Assembly (NCBI GenBank): GCA_963702555.1
Contig: CAVPCW010000010.1
Span: 1 to 64,000, forward strand
Reading direction: 5' to 3'
DNA length: 64,000 nt
Origin: CAMFLJ01 sp963702555
GTDB lineage: Bacteria > Actinomycetota > Acidimicrobiia > Acidimicrobiales > Acidimicrobilacustridaceae
This document shows, one piece after another, positions 51,507 through 63,040 of the stretch. The notes under the pieces are model-generated. The model saw only the letters and a program-made list of their open reading frames with translations. It had not been told where the DNA came from and searched no databases. The number at the start of each line of letters is the position of its first letter. Within the stretch, counting starts at the first letter, position 1. A program made the translations under genes and the position numbers.

Positions 51507-52321
51507 CCACCGAGATCGCCAGTGGGAACCAGGGCAGCCCCGCCGACACCGGCGTCGCCCCGACCTCCACCGGATCCCGCACCACCCTCGTGCTCGGCGC
51601 GCTGGCCATCCTCGGGTTCGCCACCCTCGGGTTGTTGGCGTTCGTGATCACCCCCGCCGACGCCAACCAGGGCAACGCCGTCCGCATCATCTACGTCCAC
51701 GTGCCGTCGGCCACCTTCGCCTACATCGGCTGCTTCCTCACCACCCTCGGGTCGGGCATCTACCTCTGGAAGAAGTCGCAGTGGTGGGAGCTCGTGGCCT
51801 ACGCCGGTGCCGAGATCGCCGCCCTGTTCACCGCCGTCACGCTGGTCACCGGCATGCTCTGGGGGCGGCCCACGTGGGGCGTGTACTGGATCTGGGACGC
51901 CCGGCTCACGTCCACCGCCATGCTCATGCTGCTGCTGCTCGGCTACCTCGCCGTTCGGCGCCTGCCGGCCGACTACTCGGTGCGGGCCAAGCGGGCCTCG
52001 ATCATCGGCCTCCTGCTGGTGCCCAACGTGATCATCGTTCGGGAGTCGGTCAACTGGTGGCGCACCCTGCACCAGACCGCCACCATCGGCCTCGACACGA
52101 AGATGGACGGCATCATGCTGTTCACCCTCTTCTTCGGCTTCGTGGTGATCGGCGTGTTCTTCGCCTGGCTGCTGATCCACCGCTTCCGGGTGGCCTGGCT
52201 CGAGGAACAGGTCGCCGACCAGGGCCTCGACGCCGCCATCGCCGAGCGTCGCGCCGAAGGCGCCTCAGAGCCCCGTCCCACGCTCCCAACCGACCTCACC
52301 ACCGGGGAGGCCACGCCGTGA
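51503..52321 (+). CDS. ccmC: Heme delivery protein CcmC
   Basis: A 272-residue six-helix protein of the heme-handling superfamily. IIYVHVPSATFAYI holds one heme-ligand His; WGRPTWGVYWIWDARLTS is the tryptophan-rich WWD motif; and ESVNWWRTLHQ has the second His. It presents heme to CcmE. The N-terminus has about 30 extra polar residues and the C-terminus a Glu/Ala tail. Confidence 0.92.
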   Translation: MTTEIASGNQGSPADTGVAPTSTGSRTTLVLGALAILGFATLGLLAFVITPADANQGNAVRIIYVHVPSATFAYIGCFLTTLGSGIYLWKKSQWWELVAYAGAEIAALFTAVTLVTGMLWGRPTWGVYWIWDARLTSTAMLMLLLLGYLAVRRLPADYSVRAKRASIIGLLLVPNVIIVRESVNWWRTLHQTATIGLDTKMDGIMLFTLFFGFVVIGVFFAWLLIHRFRVAWLEEQVADQGLDAAIAERRAEGASEPRPTLPTDLTTGEATP

Positions 52322-52455
52322 CCGACACCTGGCCCTATGTCATCGCCGCCTGGCTGATCGTGCTCGGCTCGTTCGCCGGGTACGCGGCCGTCACCATCGT
52401 GCGCGGCCGCTCGCTCTCCAAGCAGGTCCCGCCGGAGCGACGTCGATGGAGCTGA
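52318..52455 (+). CDS. ccmD: CcmD-like small membrane protein
   Basis: Forty-five residues: one helix WPYVIAAWLIVLGSFAGYAAVTI followed by the basic tail RGRSLSKQVPPERRR. Position and layout match CcmD, which releases holo-CcmE from CcmABC. It overlaps ccmC by GTGA and ccmE by 10 nt. Confidence 0.85.
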   Translation: MTDTWPYVIAAWLIVLGSFAGYAAVTIVRGRSLSKQVPPERRRWS

Positions 52456-52999
52456 CCCCCCGCACCGGGCCCGACGCCGGCGACGGCGACACCCCCGGCT
52501 CCGGCGACGGCTCGGTCGCCACCACCCCCCGGAAGGCCAAGAAGGGCCGCCTGCCCGCCATCGTCCTCATCGTCGTGGTGGTGCTCGGCCTGGGCTTCGT
52601 GCTCGTCAACGCCCTCGGCGGGGCCACGACCTTCTACCGCAACGTCGACGAGGCCGTCGCCCAGCGCGACACCCTCGGCGACAAGCGCTTCCGCCTCCAG
52701 GGCACCGTCGTCGACGGCACCATCGACCGCACCGGTGAGGGCGTCGCGTTCATGGTCACCTTCAACGGCGTCGAGATCCCCGTGCGGCACGTCGGCGACC
52801 CGCCCGAGATGTTCGAGGCCAACCAGGCCGTGCTGCTCGAGGGCCGCTTCGAGCCCGGCTCCGACACCTTCGACTCCGACCTCATGATCGTGAAGCACTC
52901 CGAGGTCTACGAGAGCGAGAACGAGCAGCGCATCAAGGAGGCCGAGCAGGGTGGCCAGGTGCCGGTGAGCTCCACCGTCGCGAACGGGGCCACCACGCC

Positions 53000-53003
<4 letters not shown>
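52446..53003 (+). CDS. ccmE: Heme chaperone CcmE
   Basis: A 185-residue membrane-anchored OB-fold protein. The anchor is LPAIVLIVVVVLGLGFVLV (about 36-55). The barrel has GDKRFRLQGTVVDG and VPVRHVG-like IPVRHVGDPPEMF, and the heme site is VKHSEVYESEN, where His (covalent heme) and Tyr four residues on are conserved. It carries heme to CcmF. Confidence 0.93.
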
Positions 53004-55023
<2,020 letters not shown>

Positions 55024-55027
<4 letters not shown>

Positions 55028-55611
55028 GCGTCACCGACGACACCACGCCCTCCGCCGGTGCCCCCGTCCGGCGCCGCCACACCGCCCGCAACGCCGCCAT
55101 CGTCGTCGGCGTCCTGCTGGTCGGGCTCATCGCCCTCCTGGCCACCCGGGGCACCAACGAACCGCTCTCCAGCAAGATCGTGGGCCAGGCCGCCCCGGCC
55201 TTCAGCGGCGAGACCACCGAGGGCGAGCAGTTCAACCTGGCCGCCCACCGCGGCGAGTGGGTGCTGGTGAACTTCTTCGCCACGTGGTGCGGCCCGTGCC
55301 GCATCGAGCACCCGGAGCTGGTGAAGTTCGCCCAGGAGCACGAGGGCGACCCCGTCCAGGTCGTCAGCGTGGCCTTCAGCGACCAGCCCGACGCCATCCG
55401 CGAGTTCTTCGCCAAGCAGGGTGGCTCGTGGCCGGTGGTGGCCTCCGACACCGGCGGCATCGCCCTCGACTACGGCGTCACCGGCGTGCCCGAGACCTAC
55501 ATCGTCGCCCCCAGCGGGCTGGTCATCGACCGCCTCGAGGGTGTCACCGCCGACCAGCTGAACCAGATCATCGACAGCGCCGGCGGCATGGCCGTCGCCG
55601 AAGGGGCCTGA
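55024..55611 (+). CDS. ccmG: Thiol-disulfide reductase, TlpA/CcmG-like
   Basis: A 195-residue membrane-anchored thioredoxin. The anchor is AAIVVGVLLVGLIALLA and the redox site FFATWCGPCRIEHPEL; GVTGVPETYIVAPSG holds the cis-proline. It keeps the heme-binding cysteines of apocytochromes reduced. Overlaps ccmF (ATGA). Confidence 0.92.
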
Positions 55612-55615
55612 GCCC

Positions 55616-56183
55616 GTGACCGACACCGCCGCCCCCGGCGCCGCCGCGTCGCCGTCGGCCTTCGCCAAGGGCTCGCCGGTCCGGCGCTGGCTGCCGTGGG
55701 TGCTGCTGGCCGTCGTCGTCGTCGGGGCGCTCTCCGTCGCCGTGTTCGGCAGCCGCTCCGCGCCCACCGCCCAGGACCGCGTCGTCCGAGATCGCCCGCA
55801 CCATCAAGTGCCCCACCTGCTCGGGTGAGTCCGTGGCCGAGTCCAACGCCCCGGCCTCGCAGGCGATCCGCGTCGACGTCGCCGAGCGCATCCAGTCGGG
55901 CCAGACCGACGAGCAGATCCGCGAGTACTACGCCGGCCGCTACGGCGAGGCCATCCTGCTCACGCCGTCGGCGTCGGGCATCAACGCCCTCGTGTGGGTG
56001 CTGCCGGTCGTGGCGCTGGCCGTGGCCATCGGGTTCCTCGTGATCGTGTTCCGGCGCTGGGGCCAGGAGGCCTCCGCCCACGCGTCCGAGGCCGACAAGG
56101 CGCTCGTCGCCGAGGCCCTGCTGCGCGAGCACGAGCAGGACGTGGCCGACGACGACCCCTTCGGCGAGGGGTCGTCGCGATGA
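55616..56183 (+). CDS. ccmH: Cytochrome c maturation protein CcmH/CycL (frameshifted)
   Basis: About 188 residues. An N-terminal anchor WLPWVLLAVVVVGALSVAV is followed by the family motif ARTIKCPTCSGESVAESNAPAS, whose two Cys form the redox pair; then DEQIREYYAGRYGEAILLTP and a second helix LVWVLPVVALAVAIGFLVIVF. Near 55784 one extra base (CGTCGTCC) breaks the frame between ATAQDRV and SEIARTIK. GTG 55616 lies 4 nt after ccmG. The stop overlaps the next gene. Confidence 0.88.
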
Positions 56184-57156
56184 GCGACGCCGGCACCCCG
56201 GGCCGCGGCGCCGCGGCCCGCAAGGCCGCCCGGGCCGGCTCCTCGCCGGCCAAGGGCTCCGGCTCCGGCAAGGCCCCGGGGGCCACCGGCTCGGCGAAGG
56301 CCTCGACGGGCTCGGCCTCCACGGCCACGGCGGCGAAGGGCACCACCGCCACCCGCCGGCAGCTCGACCCCGACACCCTCGCCGCCCTCGAGGAGGAGCG
56401 CGACTTCCTGCTGCGCTCGCTCGACGACCTCGAGCGCGAGCACGACGCCGGCGACGTCGACGACTCCGACTACGCCGAGCTCAAGGACGACTACACCGCC
56501 CGCGCCGCCCGCGTGCTGCGGGCCATCGACGACCGCAAGGTGCTGGCGGCCTCCGCCGGCTCGTCCCGCTCATGGGGGCGCACCGCCGGCGTGCTCGTGC
56601 TCGTGGGCGTGCTGGCCCTCGGCGTGGGCTGGGCCATGTTCCGCGACGCCGGCACCCGCGCTCCCGGGCAGGGGCTCTCCGGCGACGCCCGCCAGGACAG
56701 CGCCAACCTCGTGCTCCAGGCCCAGCAGGCCACGGGCCAGGCCACCCAGGCACTGAACGAGGGTGACAGCCAGGCGGCGATCGAGTTCTACCGCACCGCC
56801 ATCGAGCGCTACGACCAGGCCCTCGAGCAGTCGCCCACCAACGTCGAGGCCATGACCTACCGGGGCTGGGTGCTGCACACGATCTCCACCGGTGCCAGCG
56901 CCGACCAGGCCGCCCAGCTCGACACCGAGGCCATGCGGTGGCTCGACCAGGCCATCGTCACCGACCCGACCTATCCCGATGCGCGGGTGTTCCGGGCGAT
57001 CCTGCGACGCAACGCCGGCGACTACCCGGGCGCGCAGGCCGACCTCGACGCGGTCGACGACACCCAGATCCCGCCGTTCATGCAGAACATGATCACGAGC
57101 GTGCGGGCCGAGGTGCAGGCCGGCCTCACCGGGTCGACCACCACCACGGCCCCTAG
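56180..57156 (+). CDS. CcmI-like TPR membrane protein (3' end frameshifted)
   Basis: About 325 residues. A Gly/Ala/Ser/Lys-rich tail (1-58) precedes ALEEERDFLLRSLDDLEREHDAGDVDDSDYAELKDDY, the CcmI-type motif, then a helix TAGVLVLVGVLALGVGWAMF, and TPR-like helices (AIEFYRTAIERYDQALEQSPTNVEAMTYRGWV, WLDQAIVTDPTYPDARVFRAILRR). In cytochrome c maturation CcmI holds the apocytochrome. One missing C in the CCCC at 57150-57153 would bring TAG 57154 into frame; without it the frame runs over the converging gene. Last gene of the operon. Confidence 0.8.
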
Positions 57157-57178
57157 GCCGCGGCCACGGACCGACGCG

Positions 57179-57642
57179 TCAGGCGCCGGGTGGGGTGTAG
57201 CGGCCCTTGGTGGGCACGCCGTTCTTGAAGTGGATGGTCCACACCGAGCCCTTCTGGTCGAGCAGGGGCCCGTCGACCACCATGCCCATGGACCACCAGC
57301 CGCCGCAGCAGGAGCGGGATGAGGTCGCCGTGGGTGCAAACGACGCCGTGGACGGCGTCGAGCTCGAGCAGGAGGTCGAAGGCGGCGTCGACGTCGGCGC
57401 CCTCGGCCAGGCGCTCGTCGAGCTCCACACGCAGCCCGGCGGCCTCGGCCAGCGGCTCGACCGTCTGCACGCACCGCACGTAGGGGCTGGAGACGACCCG
57501 CTTCACGGGGCGGCGGGCGAGGAGGCTGGTGACCGCTTGGGTCTGGACGACGCCACGGGCGCGAGAGGGGGCGGGCCGCGTCGTCGCCCTCCCACTCCGA
57601 TCGCTTGCCGGCGTGGGCGTGGCGCACCAGGAAGATGGTCAC
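57179..57642 (-). CDS. Histidine phosphatase family protein (two frameshifts)
   Basis: About 155 residues. The phosphohistidine motif LVRHAHAG is at the start; VSSPYVRCVQTVEPLAEAAGLRVELDERL and GVVCTHGDLIPLLL (second His) follow; it ends WTIHFKNGVPTKGRYTPPG. These blocks lie in three frames, with breaks near 57562 and 57290. SixA/phosphoglycerate-mutase-like; substrate unknown. GTG 57642 has TACCGT 6 nt upstream. Confidence 0.78.
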
Positions 57643-57865
57643 GCACGGACGGTAGTCAACCTCGCGGGCCAGCGGGTCACCCCGAGAGGGTGGACGGCGG
57701 GACATCGGTCACTCCGGCCCCGTCGCAACAGTCACGCAAGAGTGGTCGAACTTGGCCAAGATCTCACTCAAGGTCACCGGTCGGGCGGGACCGATCATCG
57801 AGGAGGCGCATCGATCCTGACGGCGGGGTCGGCGTTCCGTGGACCACCTCGAGGAGACCCCGCAC

Positions 57866-58369
57866 ATGACCGACGACATTCGTCCCCCGTCCCGCCCGAC
57901 CGCCCCCAGGGGCCGCCGGGTCGCTGTCGTCGCGGCTGCCGCTGCCGCGCTCGTCCTCGCCGGCGGCGTCGCCGTCGCCGGGGCCGTGCAGGGCACCGGC
58001 ACCCCGCAGCTCACCGACACCACGCTCGAGACCACCGCGACCGACTCGGTCGTCGACACCACCGTCTCGACCGACACCACCCTCGCCGCCGCCACGACCG
58101 AGACCACGGTCGACGACTCGACGACGACCACCGTCGACGACGAGGGCACCGAGGTCGAGGACGAGGACGAGGGCACCGAGTCCGAGCACCCCGAGAACCA
58201 CGGCAAGGACGTGAGCGAGGCCGCTCACGACCACAGCCAGGACGACGAGGCCGGCAACCACGGCCAGCACGTCCGTGACGTCGCCCGGGGCGGGGGCTCG
58301 ACCCCCACGACCGAGGCGCCGTCCGGCGCCGAGACCTCCTCCGGCGGCCACGGCCGCGGAGGGCGCTGA
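57866..58369 (+). CDS. Secreted or membrane-anchored Thr/Asp/Glu-rich protein
   Basis: A 167-residue protein. A basic N-terminus precedes AVVAAAAAALVLAGGVAVAGAV, a signal peptide or anchor. The rest is low complexity: Thr-rich (DTTVSTDTTLAAATTETTVD), then acidic (EVEDEDEGTESEHPENHG), then Gly/Ser-rich. No domain recognised; likely a disordered extracytoplasmic segment. GGAG lies 10 nt before ATG 57866. Confidence 0.65.
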   Translation: MTDDIRPPSRPTAPRGRRVAVVAAAAAALVLAGGVAVAGAVQGTGTPQLTDTTLETTATDSVVDTTVSTDTTLAAATTETTVDDSTTTTVDDEGTEVEDEDEGTESEHPENHGKDVSEAAHDHSQDDEAGNHGQHVRDVARGGGSTPTTEAPSGAETSSGGHGRGGR

Positions 58370-58444
58370 CCGACAGGTCGGCCGAGATCGACCCCGGGCT
58401 CGGGTGGGCCGGAGGTCGGATGCCGGCTGGGGCGGGAGACCGCC

Positions 58445-59614
58445 TCAGCCGGCCAACGAACGCAGGTGGCCCACGACCTCGGGCAGCGCGGCGATCGCCG
58501 CCTCGACGTCGTCGGGCCCGGTGCTCCACCCGACCGAGAGCCGCAGCGAGCGGTGGGCGTCGACGCCCATGGCCTCGAGCACCGGTGAGGGCTCGAGCCC
58601 CTCGGACGCGCACGCGCTGCCGGAGTGGGCGGCCACGCCACGCTGATCGAGCCCGAGCAGCACACCCTGGGGCTCGACCCCGTCGACCGCCAGGCAGACC
58701 AGGTGGGGGAGGCGACCGGCCGGGTCGGGGTCGCCCAGCAGGTGGACCCCCTCGACCGCGGTGAGCCCCTCGACCAGCCGGGCGCCAAGGGCTCGGTTGG
58801 CCGGCTCCTCGGCGGCCAACCCGCCGGTGGCCAGGGCCTCTGCCGCCGCGCCCAACCCCACCAGGGCGGGCACGTTCTCCATGCCGGCCCGGCGAGCCGC
58901 GCTCCTGGTCGCCGCCGAGGAGCAGCGGCTCGATGCGCAGGCCCCGCCGCACGTAGCAGCACACCGGTGCCGGCCGGGCCGCCGAACTTGTGGCCGCTGA
59001 CCGACACGAGATCGGCGCCGAGTGCACCGAGGTCGGTCGGCACCCGTCCGGCGGCCTGGGCGGCGTCGACGTGCACCAGCACGCCCCGTTCGCGGCAGGC
59101 GGCCACCACCTCGGCCACGGGCTGCAGGGTGCCGACCTCGTGGTTGCCCCACTGGAGGTGCACCAGTGCGGTGTCAGGGGTGACCGCGGCCAGGAGCTCG
59201 TCGGGGTCGACCCGGCCCACGCCGTCGACGCCGACCACCGTGACGCGATCCGCCGAAGGCATCGGCGAAGGTGGCCGACGACTGGCGCACCGCCGAGTGC
59301 TCGACGGCGGAGAGCACGACGTGCGGCGACCGTCCGGCGTCGACGGCCCGGCGCACCGCGCCCCACGTGGCGGCCGTGATCGACTCGGTGGCGCCACTGG
59401 TGAACACGACCTCGCGCGAGCGGGCGCCCAGCAGTGCGGCCACCTGCTCGCGGGCCTGTTCGAGGGCCACGCGCGATCGCATCCCCTCGCTGTGGATGCG
59501 CCCGGGGTCGCCGGTCTGGCCCTCACCGGAGATAGTGAGCCACGACACCATCGCGGCGACGGCCTCGGGGCGGGGTGGCGACGTCGACGCGTGGTCGAGC
59601 AGGTGGCGGGCCAT
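58445..59614 (-). CDS. Cysteine desulfurase (three frameshifts)
   Basis: About 390 residues, class V PLP enzyme of the NifS/IscS type. Blocks in order: LLDHASTSPPRPEAV, VVFTSGATESITAATWG, VEHSAVRQS, VHLQWGNHEVGTLQPV, SVSGHKFGGPAGTG (PLP Lys), AGMENVPALVG, AHSGSACASEG (catalytic Cys loop) and SVGWSTGPDDVEAAI. They fall in different frames, with breaks near 59258, 58955 and 58892, each explained by one extra C or G. It supplies sulfur for Fe-S clusters or tRNA thiolation. The SufR-like gene lies 24 nt upstream in the same direction. Confidence 0.85.
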
Positions 59615-59638
59615 GCGACTCGGGGGAGCGGGCCGGGC

Positions 59639-60359
59639 TCAGGCCTCGAGGGCGGTGACGCAGACGTCGTCGCCGTTGGGCAACGACGACTCCATCGCGA
59701 CGGTGGCACCCTCGCCGTAGAGCTCGGTCATCATCCCCTTCATCATCCCGCGGTCGACCGCGCAGATGACGGGGTTGGTGAGCACGGCGTCGCCGAACGG
59801 GCAGTGCTCGGAGACGATGCGCAGCTCGTTGTTCTTCTTCTCGGCGTGGGCCGCGAAGCCGTGGGCGGTGAGGGCGTCGGCCACGGTGTGCAGCGCCGAG
59901 CGGAACGAGCGCTGGTGATCGGGGCTGTCGCCCAGGCTCTGGGCCATCATCCGGCCGTACTCGGTGCCGACCTCCTCGGCCATGGCCTCGGCCTGGTCGC
60001 GGGGCAGCAGGTCGAGGGCCCGGCCGAGCAGGGTGACGAGCACGTCGTCGTGGCGCACCGGCAGGTCGAGCTGGTCGCCGAGGGTGGTGGCCGTGTAGCG
60101 CTTCGAGGGCCGGCCGGCGCCGGTGCCGACCGCGGGCCACGCAGACCTCGAGGTAGGCGCCGGCGGTGAGCTTGTCGAGATGGTGGCGGGCGACGTTGGG
60201 GTGCAGGTCGAACTTCTTGGCCACCTCGGTGGCCGTGACACCGTCGTCGGACTGGCGGGCGAACAGGTAGATCTCCCGCCGCGTGGGGTCGCCGAAGGCC
60301 GAGGTGATGGCTGTCACGACCGAGGAGAACTCGGTCGGGCTGAGGGTGGCCCGATCCAC
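59639..60359 (-). CDS. sufR: SufR-like Fe-S-sensing transcriptional regulator (frameshifted)
   Basis: About 240 residues. The winged HTH has ITSAFGDPTRREIYLFAR and TATEVAKKFDLHPNVARHHLDKLTAGAYLEV. After a +1 break near 60128 come GRPSKRYT, then LLPRDQAEAMAEEVG, and near the end RIVSEHCPFGDAVLTNPVICAVDRGMMKGMM, where the cysteines match the [Fe-S]-binding region of SufR. GTG 60359 follows TAGAAT by 6 nt, and this -10 sits in an inverted repeat. Likely represses Fe-S genes when clusters are plentiful. Followed by the cysteine desulfurase; divergent from mrp. Confidence 0.82.
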
Positions 60360-60362
60360 GCC

Positions 60363-60394
60363 GGTATTCTACCTACCGCCGTAGGAGAAATACC
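60363..60394. promoter_or_regulatory. Candidate SufR operator
   Basis: Inverted repeat with 14-base arms GGTATTCTACCTAC and GTAGGAGAAATACC around CGCC; 11 of 14 positions pair. It lies 3 nt beyond the sufR GTG and covers its TAGAAT -10 box, and is 80 nt from the divergent mrp start. A SufR-type repressor could control both directions from here. Confidence 0.65.
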
Positions 60395-60473
60395 CCGACG
60401 GGCCCGGAACGGCCCTCCCTGCGAGCCACCCGCAACCCCTGATCTCTCGCACCCCCTCGAAAGGCCCATCACC

Positions 60474-61620
60474 ATGGCCACCACCGAAGCCGACGTCGTC
60501 GAGGCCCTCCGCCCCGTCGAGGACCCCGAGCTGCACCGCAGCATCGTCGACCTCGGCATGGTCAAGGGCGTGGCCATCGACGGGGGAGTGGCGGCCGTCC
60601 GCATCGCCCTCACCGTCGCCGGCTGCCCGCTCCGCAACGAGATCCAGAACCGGGTCAGCACCGCGGTCGTCGCCCTCGACGGCATCGACCGCGTCGACCT
60701 CGACTTCACCGTGATGACCGACGAGGAGCGCGCCGCCGTGCGCGAGATGCTCCACGGCGACCCGGCCAGCACCGCCGGCACCCATCAGGGCCACGGCCAC
60801 GCCGAGGGCCGGGTCATCCCCTTCGCCGACCCGTCGAGCACCACCCGGGTGCTGCTCATCGCCTCGGGCAAGGGCGGCGTGGGCAAGTCGTCGCTCACCG
60901 CCAACCTCTCCATCGCCCTCGCCCAGCGGGGCCACAAGGTCGCCGTCGTCGACGCCGACGTGTGGGGCTTCTCCATCCCGCGGATGCTCGGCGTCGAGCA
61001 CGCCGCCGGTCGTGATCGACCAGATGCTCGTGCCGCCGGAGTCCTACGGCGTGCGCTGCATCTCGATGGGCTTCTTCGTCGAGGAGGAGCAGCCGGTCAT
61101 CTGGCGCGGCCCGATGCTGCACAAGGCCCTCGAGCAGTTCCTCACCGACGTCTTCTGGGACGAGCCCGACTTCCTCCTCGTCGACCTGCCCCCGGGCACC
61201 GGCGACATCGCCCTCTCGCTCGCCCAGTTCCTGCCCCGGGCCGAGCTCTACGTGGTCACCACGCCGCAGCCGGCCGCCCAGCGGGTCGCCCAGCGCGCCG
61301 CCTACATGGGCCAGAAGGTCAACCTCGAGGTCAAGGGCGTGATCGAGAACATGTCGTGGTTCACCGGCGACGACGGTCAGCGCTACCAGATCTTCGGCGA
61401 GGGCGGCGGGGCCGAGCTGGCCGAGCGCCTCGAGGTCCCGCTCGTGGGCCAGGTGCCGCTGATGATCCCCATGCGCGAGGGCTCCGACTCCGGTCGCCCG
61501 ATCGTCGCCGTCGACCCGGAGAGCGAGGCCTCGGTGGCCATCGCGAAGATCGCCGAGGTCATCGACCTCGAGCTGGCGCCCACCCGCCGCTACAACCCCG
61601 GCCTCAAGCTCCTCGGCTGA
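60474..61620 (+). CDS. mrp: Mrp/ApbC-type Fe-S carrier ATPase (frameshifted)
   Basis: About 382 residues. An N-terminal MIP18/DUF59 domain (EDPELHRSIVDLGMVKG, ALTVAGCPLRNEI) is followed by the deviant Walker A ASGKGGVGKSSLTANL and DADVWGFSIPRMLG. Near 61012 the frame shifts by +1, and the protein resumes VVIDQMLVPPESYGVRCISMGFFVEEEQPVIWRGPM, LVDLPPGTGDIALS and VIENMSWFTGDDG. The CxxC of many ApbC proteins is missing from this last block. It transfers Fe-S clusters to target proteins and fits the neighbouring SufR/desulfurase genes. Confidence 0.9.
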
Positions 61621-61640
61621 CCCCCTCACCTGTCGCCCTC

Positions 61641-61690
61641 GTTCTGGCATGCGTTTCCCGTGTTCCTGCGCCGGAAACGCATGCCAGAAC
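61641..61690. repeat. Long palindrome (GTTCT/AGAAC family)
   Basis: Perfect 18-bp arms starting GTTCTGGCATGCGTTTCC around a 14-nt loop. It lies 20 nt after the mrp stop and 125 nt before DUF3107. A probable terminator without T-run. Confidence 0.9.
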
Positions 61691-61815
61691 CGCGTGTGAG
61701 GCGGCGGCGGTGGCGAGATGGGTCCTCGGGGCGGGAAGAGGGCGTGGGCGCACGTAGCATGACCGCCACACGGCCGGGAGCGGCCGGATCGAGAACAGTG
61801 CTTCAGGAGGCCTGC

Positions 61816-62052
61816 GTGGACGTTCGCATCGGTGTGGTTCACACCGTCAAGGAGATCGACATCGAGCTGCCCGCCGATGCCGACCGCGACGCCGTCAAGG
61901 CGAGCATCGAGACCGCGCTGTCCGACGACGACAACACGCTCTGGCTGACCGACCGCCACGGTCGCGAGATCGCGGTGCCCAGCGCCAAGATCGCCTACGT
62001 CGAGCTCGGCACCCCCGACAACGAGCGTCGGATCGGCTTCGGCTCCAGCTGA
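61816..62052 (+). CDS. DUF3107 family protein
   Basis: A 78-residue protein typical of actinobacteria: VDVRIGVVHTVKEIDIELP, then LWLTDRHGREIAVPSAKIAYVELG and RRIGFG. Function unknown. GTG 61816 has CAGGAGG 5 nt upstream, the best ribosome site in this end of the window. A possible -10 TAGCAT lies near 61756. Confidence 0.88.
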   Translation: MDVRIGVVHTVKEIDIELPADADRDAVKASIETALSDDDNTLWLTDRHGREIAVPSAKIAYVELGTPDNERRIGFGSS

Positions 62053-62083
62053 CGCCCCCCGTCAGCCCCGCCCTCTGCCCGTC

Positions 62084-63040
62084 ATGAGCCGCGACCTCGA
62101 GTTGCTCGAGCGTCGGCTGCTCTTCGTCACCGGCAAGGGCGGGGTCGGCAAGACCAGTGTCGCCGCCGCCCTCGGCCTGCTCGCCGCCGGCCGGGGGCAG
62201 CGCACGCTGCTCGTCGAGATCGACGCCAAGGGCAGCCTCTCCGACGTGCTCGAGACGGGGCCCACCTCGTTCGAGCCCCGGGAGGTCGTGCCCGGGCTCT
62301 TCGCCATGTCGATGGACACCGAGGAGTCGTTGCGGGAGTACCTCAAGCTCCAGCTGCGGATCCCGCTGCTGGCCCGCATCGGCCCGCTGGCCAAGAGCCT
62401 CGACTTCGTGGCCACCGCCGCGCCCGGTGTGAAGGAGATCCTCACCGTCGGCAAGATCGCGTGGGAGGTCAAGGAGCGCCACTACGACCTCGTCGTGGTC
62501 GACGCCTCCGCCACCGGCCACGTCGTCGGCCAGCTCGCCGCCCCGGAGGCGATCAACGAGCTCGTGCAGGTCGGTCGCATCCGTGACCAGACCCGCTGGA
62601 TGCTCGACCTGCTCTCCGACCCCGTCATCACCGGCACGGTCGTGGTGGCCACGCCCGAGGAGATGCCGGTCACCGAGACCCTCGAGCTGGTCGAGCGGCT
62701 GGAGACCGAGACCCGCGTGCCGCTCGCCGCCGTGGTGGTCAACAAGGTGCTGCCCGAGCTGTTCGGCCGGGGCGAGCAGGAGGTCTTCGACCGGCTCTGC
62801 AGCCCCGCCCACCGCGCCCAGCTGGCCTCGGTCGTCGCCGGACCGGTCGACCCCGTGCTCGAGGGCGCCGACCTCGCCGTGCGCCTCCGTCGCTCGCGTG
62901 CCGAGCACATCACCCGACTGCGCACCGAGCTCACCCGCGACCTCCCGCTGCTCTACGTGCCCTACCTCTTCACCCGGGCCCACGGCATGCGCACGACCCG
63001 CACCCTGGCCGAGGCCCTCGGCGCGGAGCTCGGGTACTGA
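62084..63040 (+). CDS. ArsA/GET3-type ATPase, first of a pair
   Basis: A 318-residue P-loop ATPase. Deviant Walker A is FVTGKGGVGKTSVAAAL; LVEIDAKGSLSDVL and VVVDASATGHVVGQLAAP are the switch regions. It lacks the cysteine triad of arsenite pumps. Such ATPase pairs are common in actinobacteria with unknown role. The stop overlaps the start of the second copy (TGATG). Confidence 0.85.
   Translation: MSRDLELLERRLLFVTGKGGVGKTSVAAALGLLAAGRGQRTLLVEIDAKGSLSDVLETGPTSFEPREVVPGLFAMSMDTEESLREYLKLQLRIPLLARIGPLAKSLDFVATAAPGVKEILTVGKIAWEVKERHYDLVVVDASATGHVVGQLAAPEAINELVQVGRIRDQTRWMLDLLSDPVITGTVVVATPEEMPVTETLELVERLETETRVPLAAVVVNKVLPELFGRGEQEVFDRLCSPAHRAQLASVVAGPVDPVLEGADLAVRLRRSRAEHITRLRTELTRDLPLLYVPYLFTRAHGMRTTRTLAEALGAELGY

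Noticed and set aside
57022..61012. Programmed ribosomal frameshifting to explain the many split genes at the right end
   Set aside because: The breaks lack slippery heptamers with downstream structures, occur in unrelated genes and several sit in C/G runs. Sequence error is simpler.
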